From contig CM035152.1 of the NCBI GenBank assembly GCA_020205615.1, positions 148,852,166 to 148,916,165 of the forward strand: a stretch of 64,000 nucleotides of DNA, in the 5' to 3' direction. A model generated the notes under the pieces. It did no database searches, had not been told where the DNA came from, and saw only the letters and a program-made list of their open reading frames with translations. This stretch comes from Panax quinquefolius (Eukaryota > Streptophyta > Magnoliopsida > Apiales > Araliaceae). Each line of letters opens with the position of its first letter. Within the stretch, counting starts at the first letter, position 1. This document shows positions 23,056 through 35,224 of the stretch, in pieces. Made by a program: the position numbers and the translations under genes.

Positions 23056-25371
23056 TTAATACAACCGACGCCTATTTTTTCGCTCAGAAGCCCTAGCACT
23101 CGATAGTGATTTCGCTTTTATCGTTAGTTCGGCTTCAAAGTCACAAATTGCACATTTTCGATGAGTCTTAGAAGGAATGATTTTCTCGAGTGCACTCTTG
23201 AATCTAGATTGTTTTTCATGCCCTTTGTTTCGAGAAATATTAGGCGGCAAAAACTCTTCTTCTTCTTCCACATCCGCATCTTCATCGCCATTATCGTATC
23301 CCATATCATGATTGGATCTCCAATCGTGCAATCAATGTCGTCATCCGCCAGCTTCAAGAATATTCTCATGCGGATCATATTGGTCAACCAACTTTTCTCT
23401 CGTATTCGGGCTTTAAGAACAATTTTGTAACTCCTCCTGATCGAGTAAAGCCGCTTTGTTTCGCTAACTCCCGGTAATCACCCATCAAATGATTATAGCA
23501 AGATTGCTTGATTTTGTTCAAGTCGCCAGATGTGGAGTTAAAGAGTAAGTCTTCACCATCGCTTTTGTTCAGGTCTCTTGTCCACCGATGAAGGATCATG
23601 CCGGCCAGATTTGTGAAATACTATTTGCTATGAAATATCTCAAGATGTGCCTCGCATAATTCACCAGAGTGAGAAAACATTTGGCGCTATACATGTAAAC
23701 CGATCCCAGCTTGTCGATTGTTGACAACTTCTTTATATCTTCCACCACTTTCGGTTGCATCTCCAGATTATACAATCGATAAACCTTAGTATCAAAGTGA
23801 CACACAACTCACTAAGTTTATTTAACATCAGATTTCATGGAATCGATTTAATCGACGTTGGAAACGCCTAAACATCTCTTTTGTGTACACTTCAGCAAAA
23901 GATGAACTTCTCAAGATGAACCGAAAACCATAATCCTTTTACGATGTTTTGTTATGTAGTCCGGCCTTCCTCTCCCTCGATAAACCTGCTCTTTCTACAT
24001 GTTTTTCGACTCTAAAGACAAAAACATAGCATACCCGTTGATGCATTAACATACTCATCAAAAAGGCATTCATGCTCTCGCTTCTTCCAGCAGTAGTCAT
24101 TCTCGCAAGGCAAAATATCTCTTTCAGATATGCCGAATCCATTTCGTCAGACATCATACAAACTTCCAAGCCATTCATTAGTATACAATTCATAGGAACT
24201 TATCGTAATATGCCAACGCTTCTTCAAATTCCTCGATGGACAATGAGTTATACACAAGTTGTTAAAATCATTTTTGAACGATGGGTGCTCATAATAAACA
24301 CGATGCAATTTTTTCAGAAATTTATTGCTAATATGCCAAGAACACAATAAATGATAACTAGTTGGAAGTACCGTAGAGCAATAGCATTACTCATGGCTCG
24401 GTCTTGATCAAATGATGATGGTCAGAGGTGCTCAGTAGTCCATGGCTTCAAGCCACGTCCAGAATACCCAAACGAAAGTGTCCTCTCGTTCTCATCTCGT
24501 AATAAAGGCAAATCCAAACAATATAGATCGATAATGGTGGTCAACCTCAAAGAATGGAACAAACTAAGACGCCATACTTATTTGTCGGGTATGTACTATC
24601 AAATGTCATAACGCCTCCGAACCATTGATATATAAACCTCGACGAAGGCCAACCCACAAAATACAAGCTATGCGGTTGTTTTCACCGGTTTCACTCGAAA
24701 AAAAAAATTTGTCGGCACTTAGGATGCAAGTTTGTTCAAATGATCGATGTTGTTTGCCATGCATCATTTTCATCCGCAGAATCACGCCTTAAATCTCGCA
24801 CCACATTCTCAACATTAGCAAGAGAGAAAGGAACATTTTGCAACCCACCTCCCATCAGGCTCAAAACATTCATCATCTTACTCAGACCAATACCAGACTT
24901 ATTTAAAGTGTCAATTAAATTTTTTTGCAACAGAGTAATATTTACGTGAGTCTCGATCAAATCTACTTTGGTGGGGGTCACTAAGTGATGATTGTGCTCT
25001 AATTCAACAAGAGATATACGCCAATTGTCCTCTTTTCTTATCATGGACAACATATATTCTAGCTTTGCACATATGTTCGTCCCTATAGAGTCTCTGTCTA
25101 GTTATTTTATTACTACTATCTTCATCATCGTAAACTCTTGCCAACAATTGGTGTACCAAATTTTCTTACATACATACCGCCTAGAGATCGATATCATTCA
25201 GATAAAGATGTTTATGACTAGTTGCAATTCTAATCTCAAATCCATTTTATGAAAGCATATGATCTATAAAAATATTCAACCTCATCCAACGACAAAATAA
25301 TTGACCAACGATTTTAACAATATCGACGACATCACAACTTCACTAACAAATTCGGATGTATTATATGACAT
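23056..25371 (-). pseudogene. FAR1/FHY3-family (MULE-derived) protein pseudogene
   Basis: A plausible start is ATG at 25371-25369 (MSYNTSEFVSEVV). Reading down the minus strand: a FAR1 DNA-binding segment (KEDNWRISLVELEHNHHLVTP, about 24960-25040), then GLQNVPFSLANVENVVRDLR, then MULE transposase blocks MTFDSTYPTNKYG (near 24590) and DQDRAMSNAIA (near 24390). Next come HPSFKNDFNNL with ENEWLGSLYDV-like residues (24147-24290), TTAGRSESMNAFLMSML (24050-24105), a damaged SWIM-like segment with RHIL (near 23650), and IPE..ILHRWTRDLNKS (23560-23600). A short acidic C-terminal exon ends at 23056. FAR1-type proteins are transposase-derived transcription factors, many in light signalling. Stops and frameshifts show it is dead. 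Whether it came from a host FRS gene or a mobile MULE is unresolved: I saw no MULE terminal repeats. Confidence 0.85.
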
Positions 25372-25727
25372 TTTGAAAAAACTTACTTGTGAATAATAGT
25401 GATGAATTTTGCTCGATCGTAACTTCAACTTGATTTTCGTAAGTGAAAGTGGGCAAACCAGATGAAACAAATTATGAGTAGAGGAGAAAAGAGAAAATAA
25501 TATCGTGAGAACAAATTCTATGGAAGGATAAGAAGATAACTTGAGAAAATAGCAAAGACTTCCTAGACAATATTTAAAGGTAAAAAGATCAAATTTAAGA
25601 CAAACAGTAGCTAAGTAATGCTCAAGAAGTCAAACTAATGTATTTTTCCCATATAATCAATGTCACTTTGTTCTATTCCCATAGTGTCAGATTATTATGT
25701 TTGACTACTTATTCACCGTATATTGTT
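25372..25727. other. Upstream flank of the FAR1-like pseudogene
   Basis: AT-rich with no clear domain. It would contain the pseudogene's former promoter. Confidence 0.4.

Positions 25728-25780
<53 letters not shown>
25728..25780. repeat. (TAA)n microsatellite
   Basis: About 53 bp of AAT trinucleotide repeat; shorter AATAAT runs follow to about 25875. Confidence 0.95.
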
Positions 25781-25783
<3 letters not shown>

Positions 25784-26438
25784 TAATAAAATAATAAAGT
25801 ACATAAGCCGCTGTAATATGGAACCGCTTTATACTCAATTCGTAATAATAATAGAATAATAATAATAATCGAATAATTATAATAAAATATTGAGAAATTT
25901 AATTTGGGGGAGATGGAATGTTTTAAGATATATTCAAATCCAAGGTAAGATATTTATATGTAAGACCCTCAACTTATTATTAATGAAATTTAATTTTCTA
26001 TTTATTATTTTGAAATAAGAAGGGTTGATTTGATTAATGTGGATAGTTATGGGTAAAATACTTAAATATTTCAAAATAAGCAAGTGGGTTATAAAATATT
26101 CATCATCATTGGGAATATTCGATTTACCTGTGCGTAAAATGTGTGGGCCCCTATAATGGAAAGTTTATTGGATGAAGAAAACGACAAATATAAGTTGTTT
26201 ATAAATAACTGCATGAAGTTGTTATCAAGTATTTATCGTTGGAATACTCTGGGTGGTTAAAACACACTAATACGCCATTGCCGCACAAGAAGATACTAAG
26301 ATTGCACCAATTATCGATTCTTACGTAATAAGGCACTACTCAATAATGGTTACAAGAATTATCGCTCAGTATTTTATTGATTTAATAATTGCTCCGCATT
26401 GATATTTTATATTGCCGTTGTTTCAATAATTGTCATTA

Positions 26439-26538
26439 NNNNNNNNNNNNNNNNNNNNNNNNNNNNNNNNNNNNNNNNNNNNNNNNNNNNNNNNNNNNNN
26501 NNNNNNNNNNNNNNNNNNNNNNNNNNNNNNNNNNNNNN
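26439..26538. other. Assembly gap (100 N)
   Basis: Exactly 100 N bases, the usual placeholder for a gap of unknown length between scaffolded contigs. Frames spanning it are meaningless. Confidence 0.99.
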
Positions 26539-28407
26539 CGGAAGTTAAAGACAAGATTAAACATGCAAACGAGGCAACAAAAGCGGGATCCACTTGATCA
26601 AAATCTATTGCAAATTCCAAGACATGGGCGTACCAACCTAACCTCACCAACTTCCATGATAACTTCACTAAAAAGTGGATCTGGTTTCCTTTATTTAATA
26701 TTAAACCTCTAATTCATTTAACAAAAGGCAAATTATAAGAAGCATTATTCTCTCATTTTCTCTCACACACCAAACAGAATAGGGAAAAGAGAGGGAGGCG
26801 CCGTGGATGGAAGAAAGAGAGAAGGAAAAGAAAAGAGAGGAAAAGGAAGAAGGAAAGAAGAAACCATAGATTTCTCCATAACTCTCACCCAAAACCCTAT
26901 TAAAAGCTTGAGAGCTTGAGAGCTTGAGAGGAAGGAAGAAGAGGAAGAGAGAGAAGAAATCAAGAGGAAGATTGAACACTAAAGGAATAAAATCTCCTAA
27001 ACTTCGAAAACTCTGCATTTAGTTTAATGTGTTTTGTTATGGTTGTTTTAGATCCGATTTTGAACTTATGATCTTGAACCATATGAGGTATATCTACATA
27101 ATATTTGATGTTTAATGCTTATATCTTGCCATTTTTTAGGGTTGATGAGCTTGAACAAAGAAGAAGAAAGCAAAGCTTGTTTTTATGCTGAAAGCCACAA
27201 ATTTGAGTCCACTTTGGACCTTCGCCATTTGAAATCTACAACTTATTTTTGAGATAGTCAAAAAAAAAAATGTGTTAGATCCATAAGATATTAATAATAT
27301 CTCCAAGTGGAATCACTAAAAATTCCTTGTAGATTTCCGTGTAGACAGGTTTTTTTATAAAGTAGGCAAAATCTGGAAATACCAAAAATCTGATCAATCT
27401 AAATACTTCTAGGGGCATTTTGGTAATTTAAATTTTGAAATAAATTCAGGCCTTTTGGGGAAACGAAAATATATGATATAAAGAAGCTCATGTCCAAAGT
27501 TGAGCTTATTCCAACTTAAATCAAGTGAGGTATGACCATTTTGATTTTAGGATTTTTCTACGAGCTGGCTATAACTAGAGTTCTATAATTACATTGACCA
27601 CGAAATTTAAAACCCGGAAGTTAGCGTTAATATATGTAAGATTATGTAAACATTTGGGAATATTGAAGTTGATCATGATATAGCTAATTTTGCTAAATTA
27701 CGAACTAAAATTGGCTTTTGAAAAATATTTAATAAAAAGGAAAAAATTCGGAAAAACTATTTTTATGTATGGAATATATATATGTATATATGTATGGATG
27801 AGAAAATAATAAAATAATAAAATGATTAATGAGGCTTAATGGGGAAATAGGCTTCCAATGGATTAAAACTAATAATTACCAACGAGTTGAGAATCGATCG
27901 AGATAATTTCTATCGACTAGATGATAAATGTCGTTTATATGACATATGAGACTATGAAAAGGTTAATCACATAATTTTATGTGAATGTTATAAAAATGAT
28001 ATGAGGGAATGTATACGTTGGTACAAGTCGAAAAAGATAATTTTTAATAAATGTGGTAGTTATGGATGAAATGACCTATTTAAAAAAATAGGAAATAAAG
28101 TTGGAAAATTTGAAAAATTTTTTTGTGACTAAAATATTATATATTGAAGTTTTTAGGAGATAGGAAAATAATAATTTGATTAGGCATTTTTAATACCTAT
28201 GATTGCGTTAAGAATAAATAAGAAAATTAAGTTATATTAAGTCGCAAAATTCTATAAGGTGATTTTATTGACTAATAATCATTAATATGATGTATTAAAA
28301 CTTTATGAGGTGTAATATGGTCATTTTAATAAAATGATATAAGAATGTACGATATGTGTGTTAAATAAATTAAATAATATGAGATAAATAATTAAATTAA
28401 ATTGTTT

Positions 28408-28770
28408 ATAAATGATTAATAATATTATTAAATGAATAAAATATTTTTAATTCAATAATTAATAATATTAGTAGTGATTAAAATATTATTAAAGAATTAA
28501 TAATATTAGTAAGTGATTAAAATATTATTAAAGGATTAATAATATTAGTAAGTAAATAAAATATTATTAAATGTTTAATAATATTAGAAAGTGAATAAAA
28601 TATTATTAAATGATTAATAATATTTGTAAGTTATTAAAAGATATTATTAAGTGATTAATAATATTAGAAAGTGAATAAAATATTATTAAATAATTAATAA
28701 TATTAATGAATCGATTGAAATATTATTAATGATTAATAATATTTGTAGAGTGATTAATAATATTAGACGA
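28408..28770. repeat. AT-rich ~39-bp tandem array
   Basis: About nine degenerate copies of a unit containing GATTAATAATATTAGTAAGT and AATAAAATATTATTAAA. Each unit carries the short inverted repeat AATATTATTAA/TTAATAATATT. Confidence 0.8.
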
Positions 28771-29986
28771 GTTCGAGAATTATTATGATTTAATTATGAG
28801 GTGATGATTAACTTAATCATGCAATTAAATTCTCATGGAGGATGTAGGTTATCATTCAAGAAGAAAATTTTATGTAAATAAATTAAATGGACAATAAAGT
28901 GTTCTAGTAAGTCTTAAACACATGATTAAAGCATTTTGTATCAAGATTTAAAAAGAAGAATGGTGAAAAGTAAAGTGGAATTAACATAAATAACCCTTAA
29001 TAAATGCGGGACAATGGAATGAGAAGGAATTCTTCTAACGGTATGAGAGGCGCTTTGAGGCAAGTTCTACGATAACTTGCTCTTATGTGATAATATGTAT
29101 TAAACCATGTTTATGGTAGTTAATGATATAGTTTGCTTTATGTGAAATCGTTGATTACATGAATGTTGTGTGACTAAATACAAAACATGAAATTTGTGAA
29201 GTATGGGTTAAATATCTGATATAAGATAATAATGTATTGTGTGATTAGTATGATGCATATAAAGATGCATATCATGAAATGTATGATGCAATATAGATGC
29301 AATAGAAGCATGTGTAGATGCATGACTAAAATTTTTGATCGTGAAGATATGAAATTTGTATGTTATATGAAGCATGAAATGTGTGGTATTGGTTTCTTTG
29401 GTAAAATGCGTGCTCAACCTTGCAAACAAATTTTTGCAAAGATAAAAGTCGATATAAGCGAGATGAACATAGCGTCAAAGACTTGAGAATAGAGCGAAGG
29501 ATCACGAGAAGAAATAGTGATTGAAGATAGTTGGTGTTTTAATAATACCTTAACACATTGGTGTAATTTCTTTAGAGTAATTATACATAGTAAGGTTTAT
29601 GCCAAAACACTTGATTGCGAAGTTTCAAGTAAGCTAGATGAGCGTTAATGTTATATATTGTAGATGTTGAGTTGAGATACTACTACACAAAGAATATTTT
29701 AAATTTGAATTGAGAGTTTAATGAATACTGCTTGAAGTTAATATCTCATTATGAAACATATTGTTTATAGTTTAAGATGTATAGATAGATCATATTAAGC
29801 GATCTACTAATGTAATAACCAATTGTAAAGGTCTGATTACGGAATGAAGAATAATGTATTAATTGGTATAAAAAGCTGAGTTGTGCTCATTACTTTATGA
29901 ACAAAGGTTAAATATATTAGAATGAAAGGTGAAGTGCAAGTGACGTACTAGGTTCGAGAGTTGAAGACCGGATTTGGGGCGTGACA

Positions 29987-30610
29987 TTGATTGGATGCAT
30001 TACTAATTGATTAAACATTTTATAAAGTTGGTTGACTTATGATATTATCGGTTATGTTATTGGATTTATCATCACTTTATATTATTGAGTGAGGTGATAT
30101 ATTATTTTGTTTTGTTGGTTGTATTTTATTTTTATTACTTACCTTTAGTTTTTATCAATTAAAATAAAGTTAATTCTAGAAAATAAAAAAATTATAAAAA
30201 GGGGTAACTTATAAGTAAGAAAAAAATTATATGAAAAATTATAAGTAGAAAAAGAGAGGAGGAAAGATAGAATTAAAAAAAGAGAGTAAAGTTTAGATAA
30301 CCACCTGGGGTTTGGGGTCTTTCCCACTTAACCACCTATAGTCAGTAAAGTTACATTTAAACTCTCGACTTTTTGAGTTGAACTGAATAAATGCTTTTGT
30401 CTTAACTCAGATTACTTTAGTTGGCTAAAGGTTGTTACTACAAGCTTCTCTTCGCTACCGATGGGATCATACATACCATTTGTTCAGCCGAAATGGAGTG
30501 CAATTTCGATGAAAATGGCAGCAATTGGTCTCATAGATCACTGGAAGCCCGTCCTTATTTTACAGTATGACCGGCGGCGTCCAGATTGGCGGCCGGGACT
30601 CATACCTCCA
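29987..30610. other. Spacer between two LTRs, nothing assigned
   Basis: AT-rich at first. A GC-richer stretch (CGGCGGCGTCCAGATTGG) near 30570-30597 differs from its surroundings. No domain recognised. Confidence 0.45.
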
Positions 30611-31402
30611 TTCAAGACTCAACTTTTATGAATAAAAAAGTGATTTTTATAATTATCATTTTGAATATTATTGGAATGAATTTGATATAATGTGTGTTAT
30701 AGTTGTGGATAATGTTTTATAAATTTTTGCAATCGTGAGTAAGTTGTTGTTGTAATATTAAATTGAATTAAGAATATTCGTTTATAACGAGGAAATATTG
30801 ATATTAAAATGCAGCGGCCACGATCGATGATGGACTTTTATGATAGAATTATTCTACGATTAATAAAAGCGAATAAAATATTTTTAGCAAAAGAAATAAC
30901 GGTGGAGTTTTCTTGTGATCTTTGTTGAACTACTCGGTAGTAATGCGTCTGATGTCTGGCATTAGTTGCATAATAGCCAACTTTTACAATGATTATTAAA
31001 TGGCATGAAATCGTATTTTTTGTTTAATTATCACTCACGATAATTGCATGGTATCACTTATTTGATTCAATATTTCGATATTTATATATTATTAAATCGA
31101 TAATTGGAGGATAATGAAGTTGTTAATATTATTATTTGCGTATTAACGATGTCGAAGTTACGCGAGAGGTTTGAGTGCTTTTAATTACGATAGGCCCCCT
31201 CCTTATTGAAATACTCTTTCACAAGGAGCGACATGGGCTGGAATTAATGATATATGAATTAAAATAATGATCTGATAAATGTTATTTAAAATGTTGACGA
31301 TGATTTTAAAGTAGTTATTTATAAATTTTGCCCAGTATTTGGACCTCCTTTACCCATTTTCTAAGCGATTAGGAGAAAGTTATCTCGAGTTCGTTTTTAT
31401 TA

Positions 31403-31470
<68 letters not shown>

Positions 31471-33502
31471 AGAGAAAAAATTTGAGTAGGGAATGGTGGG
31501 TGGGGGATTGTGTCGTGAAGTGGGAGGGAATAGGGAGTTAGTATAATATTTATATGATTAGTAGATATATTGCACGTGGTGGAGTATTGGAATTGAAATG
31601 GAGACGGTATCGTGACGATGAGAATTGGTGGAATATTGAAAATGGGGAGAAAGGAATCCAGGGTATGTCCAAGTAATTATAAGAAGTTAGGCGTGTTATA
31701 TAAATGTATAAATATATATATAATATATATATATATTTAAAAAATTTATTTATTGAGATATTTAAATCATTATATAGATAGTCAGATTATTAGTAAATCG
31801 ATACTGGATGCAATGGTAGGTTGATTCTTATCTGGATCCAGTCTAGATTAAAAGTAATTTCGTTTAGTTCATTATTTCTTGGAGATTCTATTTTGAAACT
31901 CTAGAGGATCCATTATAGATGTAGAAGAAAAGTAATAGGCTACTTACTACCATGTCGACCTCTTAACTGCTTAGTGGTATTATTTCTTTTGGCTACATAG
32001 AGAACTTACATTGTAAAAGTTCTTAATACTGTTGAATAACCCTTGCAACATCATGCTACCATTCTTAGTGAAATTCTTCTATTATTTCGATGCCCCAATA
32101 ATACATTTAGAATATCATATACAGCCGTTCACTGGTTTGATTTTAATCTTCAATAGTCCTTTGTTAATACATTAGAATATCACGTAAATAGTTTAAACCG
32201 GTTTTAGTTAAATCTTTATCATTCCCTGGAATATCCATACGTACGTTCTGGCAGGACTGTTAAAATCTTACAACTACTGGTGCGACATTTGGAGCATAAC
32301 AGCCAGTGCGAATTTACTTTGACCTACTTCCGTTATTATTATTACAGTGGAATAACTTCCTTCTATGAAGTACCGCATGCGTGGTGATTTCTTTATTATT
32401 CCATTCTTTATTATACTCAGTTGGATTTAAAGTTTTGACATACATGCTCCATGAGGTGAGTGGAATATCCATGATATTTATTACTTGGCAACAGGCATCT
32501 TTGTCATGAAAATATTCTTACAGGCATTCTTGAAGTTGCTTTACAAAGAAGTATCCAGCAACCAATTTTAAGGGCCGTTATTAGGACACGAGATGATTAA
32601 TTCTTTGAACTTGTTTTATTGAATTCTTATATCATGTCACATCATCCTCGTATTTTATATGTTTTTTTAGGAAAGTCATCACATGGCTGGTGCGATGCGT
32701 AGATGAATATTGGTGTATAACCGAGGATTATTCGGTGTAACCGGCTGATAATGAAGTTACAAATGATGTGGTAAAGTCCCTCGTTTGGCTAATGGTGAAT
32801 TGGTTGATGGGCGAGTTGTTAGCATGATCGTGACCATTGGGTAGATACCACGAATATCCTTGTACGCATAGTGCGTGGATAATTTATAGTTACATTACTA
32901 ATAGAAGATCCTTTTAAGTAGTAGTCTGAGGGGATAGCGTATAGATTATTTACTAAAGAGTAGGTCGTTGATAAAAGTGATGAAAAAACCTTTTAAATCA
33001 TAAAAGATAGTGAAGGTGACCTTCTCTCTTAATCTCTTTTAATGGATTTACTTGTTAAAGCTACTTGATTAAACTTGATATGCAATATTGTATTTTATCG
33101 ATTTTAAGCATTATTGAGGACTAACGATAATTTATTACGCATTTGTCACCGTCGTAATATTTCTTCTTGGAGATAATTGGGCTAAGCACTTTCAACATTC
33201 TTGTTCTCTTGAAGTAAAACGTGGTAGGACTAATCCAGGCAGCGGATTGATAGTGCAGTGATGGTGCCTTAGTAGTCCTCGACTGGTACTGCAAATGAGT
33301 GTGATAATGTCTATAATGAGGACAATGCAGGGAGTGGATGTTGTAAAGGCAATATGCGTCTTAAACTTCGCTTTTAAACTTGTATTTTGTGATGTTTTAC
33401 CGAGCGACATGCTCATTGAGTTGTATGTTCAGATTTTGTCACGATGTATTTGATATTATTTCGAGATGGGTGATGTATATATCTATTTTGGGGGGCGTCG
33501 CG
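30611..33502 (+). repeat. 5' LTR of the degraded gypsy element
   Basis: It starts near TTCAAGACTCAACTTTTATG and ends TATTTTGGGGGGCGTCGCG. Both ends match those of the solo LTRs at 57376 and, reversed, 52071 (consensus TGTNAGATCCC...TTTTGGGGGCGTCACA). Its 2,892 bp agrees with 2,884 and 2,871 bp in the others. Terminal bases are mutated (TG to TT, CA to CG). A (TA)n run at 31405-31468 lies inside. Confidence 0.8.
31405..31468. repeat. (TA)n microsatellite inside an LTR
   Basis: About 64 bp of AT dinucleotide. Neither of the two sibling LTRs carries it at the equivalent place, so it expanded after insertion. Confidence 0.9.
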
Positions 33503-33505
33503 GTT

Positions 33506-33520
33506 GAAGCCTCAAAGCTT
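33506..33520 (+). other. Decayed primer-binding site
   Basis: TTGAAGCCTCAAAGC just after the LTR resembles the tRNA-Met-type site TTGGTATCAGAGC with a small insertion. The assignment is by position. Confidence 0.4.
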
Positions 33521-33669
33521 ATGGATATGATCCACTTGTTTGGGATATGAGATAAAACCAAGGAGGGAGAGGCAGAAGGGTGCCTTAACTAATTGTAGCC
33601 TACTAAGTTTATTTAGTATTTGAATTGGTAGAATTCGAGTATAGGATATGTATGATATGTTAATTAGCC

Positions 33670-34890
33670 ACTTGTACATGTGCAGCGGTATTTAGAAATG
33701 GCATCAAGAATGTTGCTGAAGCTGAACATCGATGGAGAACCTGAGCGAGGCCCATGGGGTCTCCACGGATCGTCTTCAAGGACAATGTGGCATCCCAGGC
33801 GTGACAATTCTCATGTGAGACAATATGACTAAATGATGAGCAGAGTGAAATCTTACGAAGCTTCGTAAAAGATTCCATTCTGACATCAGTGAGAGTAGAA
33901 ACCTTGTCCAAAATCACGGTGAAAGAACACGCTCGACTCGGACCCGGTCAGCAGCAGATAGTTGAAGTACAGGACCACCGAAGTTTTTGGAGAGCAGAGA
34001 AGCCATAAGGAGGAGGCATGGATAATAGGAAAATCTGCCAGATAGATGTTGATGTCTTAGGGATGCCGAGGAAGCAAAAGGTTCCCTTGTCACCTTAAGT
34101 ATTTCCGTGCGTCGTGATTACTAGTGGGAATCGTATAAAGCGATACTCGACTGCCATAGCGAAGATGACTTGGAATTTCAAAGTTTTTCAATAATGATGC
34201 TTTCCCGAAAGTGTCGTCGCATAGAGAGGTGAAGTTTATTAAAATTTGGAGCAGATGACAACATGTGGCAGAGTATCCGCAGATTATGAAGCAAAGGATT
34301 TAGAGAGTTATTTCGGTTTAGGTATTTGTGGTTGATAATGAGGAAAGAATAGCCTTGAATATTTCTAGAGGTTTGAAACGAGGAGATACGTGGAAATGTC
34401 TTATCTCTGTAAAAGCATCATTTGTATTAGGATATCAATTGTTAATGAAATACCGATTGTTTGGAACATGATATTAGGCCAAATTGACTGACGAAGGAGA
34501 AGCGGTAGAAGCAAAATGATAATACCAGTTATAGTCGGTCGTTGAAGTATGGCCGGTAAGCGTGGAGGAATCAGCGTGCGGAATGGTACCCAACCGGTGG
34601 TAATCATGGACAAAACAATAAGAATGGACATTTTGAAAAGAAGATTAATGATGATGGAAAATCGACGCATCGGCTTTTGTCGTTAAGAAAGGAGAAGCAG
34701 CCACTATCGTATGCCCCGAATGTGGAGGGGAAGAATGGCATTACGATCCCACATTATCTGATGCAGATCAAGCGTATTATAATTATGGAAGAGAAGGTCA
34801 CTGGCCAATTTTTTTTGTCGTTCGTCGAAGATGCGAGATTAATTGGGGCGGAGACACGAAAGGAGACGCTTCAATGAAAGTCAAAACTTC
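33670..34890 (+). pseudogene. gag remnant of the gypsy element
   Basis: Translation by eye gives a gag-like region. Near 34270-34390 are EYPQIMKQRI-type residues and an ERIALNISRGLKR segment, in the position of the conserved Arg-rich gag helix (ERAQRFLRGL-type). Near 34780-34800, YNYGREGHWPIFF matches a CCHC zinc knuckle (normally CYKCGREGHWARDC) in which the cysteines are lost. Multiple frameshifts are present. Confidence 0.6.
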
Positions 34891-34909
34891 AGTAGTCAGG
34901 GAGAGGGTT

Positions 34910-35170
34910 TGCCGTGACATCCCGGAATCGTAAGGAACCGAATGGGGTCATTACGGGTAAAACTTATCCTATAAAAGCTGCGCTGAAATCTCTATTATTT
35001 AATCACAGGTTCTACCCATTCTTTTATTTCTCTCTGCCTAGCATTTCAGCGTTTAAGTTAGACTCTGAGAGAATTAGACTTTGACTATCTATTGAAACTC
35101 AGGTTAGAGAAGAAACTTCATTACAGCCCTTTGTTTATATGTCTTGTTTTGGTTCAAATCAATTTTCCCT
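34910..35170 (+). other. Unassigned block with TATA-like box between gag and protease
   Basis: Starts TGACATCCCGGAATCG, resembling an LTR start. It contains CCTATAAAAGC near 34970 followed by leader-like CT-rich sequence. Intact gypsy elements have coding sequence here, so this may be a fragment of another LTR. The boundaries are uncertain. Confidence 0.3.
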
Positions 35171-35224
35171 CACATTCACAACTAGATCTTATTTCATTGA
35201 AAATACACGCATGTGGCGTAATTT

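Larger units (their letters stand above)
25959..29986 (+). mobile_element. Probable ~4 kb solo LTR of a Ty3/gypsy element, contains the assembly gap
   Basis: It begins TGTAAGACCCTCAACTTATT and ends GACCGGATTTGGGGCGTGACA, so it has TG...CA ends like those of the LTR family at 30611, 52071 and 57376. It contains a candidate leader near 26730-27020 (ATTATAAGAAGC followed by CT/GA-rich sequence), a three-copy AGCTTGAGAG repeat at 26903-26932, and an AT-rich ~39-bp array at 28408-28770. No primer-binding site or gag follows 29986. Flanks TTATA and TTGAT do not match, so the solo status is inferred, and the gap makes the true length unknown. Confidence 0.55.

Noticed and set aside
25638..25859. Poly-asparagine open frame
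   Set aside because: Produced by the (TAA)n microsatellite.
26389..26712. Open frames spanning the N gap
   Set aside because: They pass through 100 unknown bases, so the translation has no meaning.
33192..33917. Minus-strand frames in the LTR end and gag zone of the gypsy element
   Set aside because: Gag and LTR evidence is on the + strand; these are chance frames.
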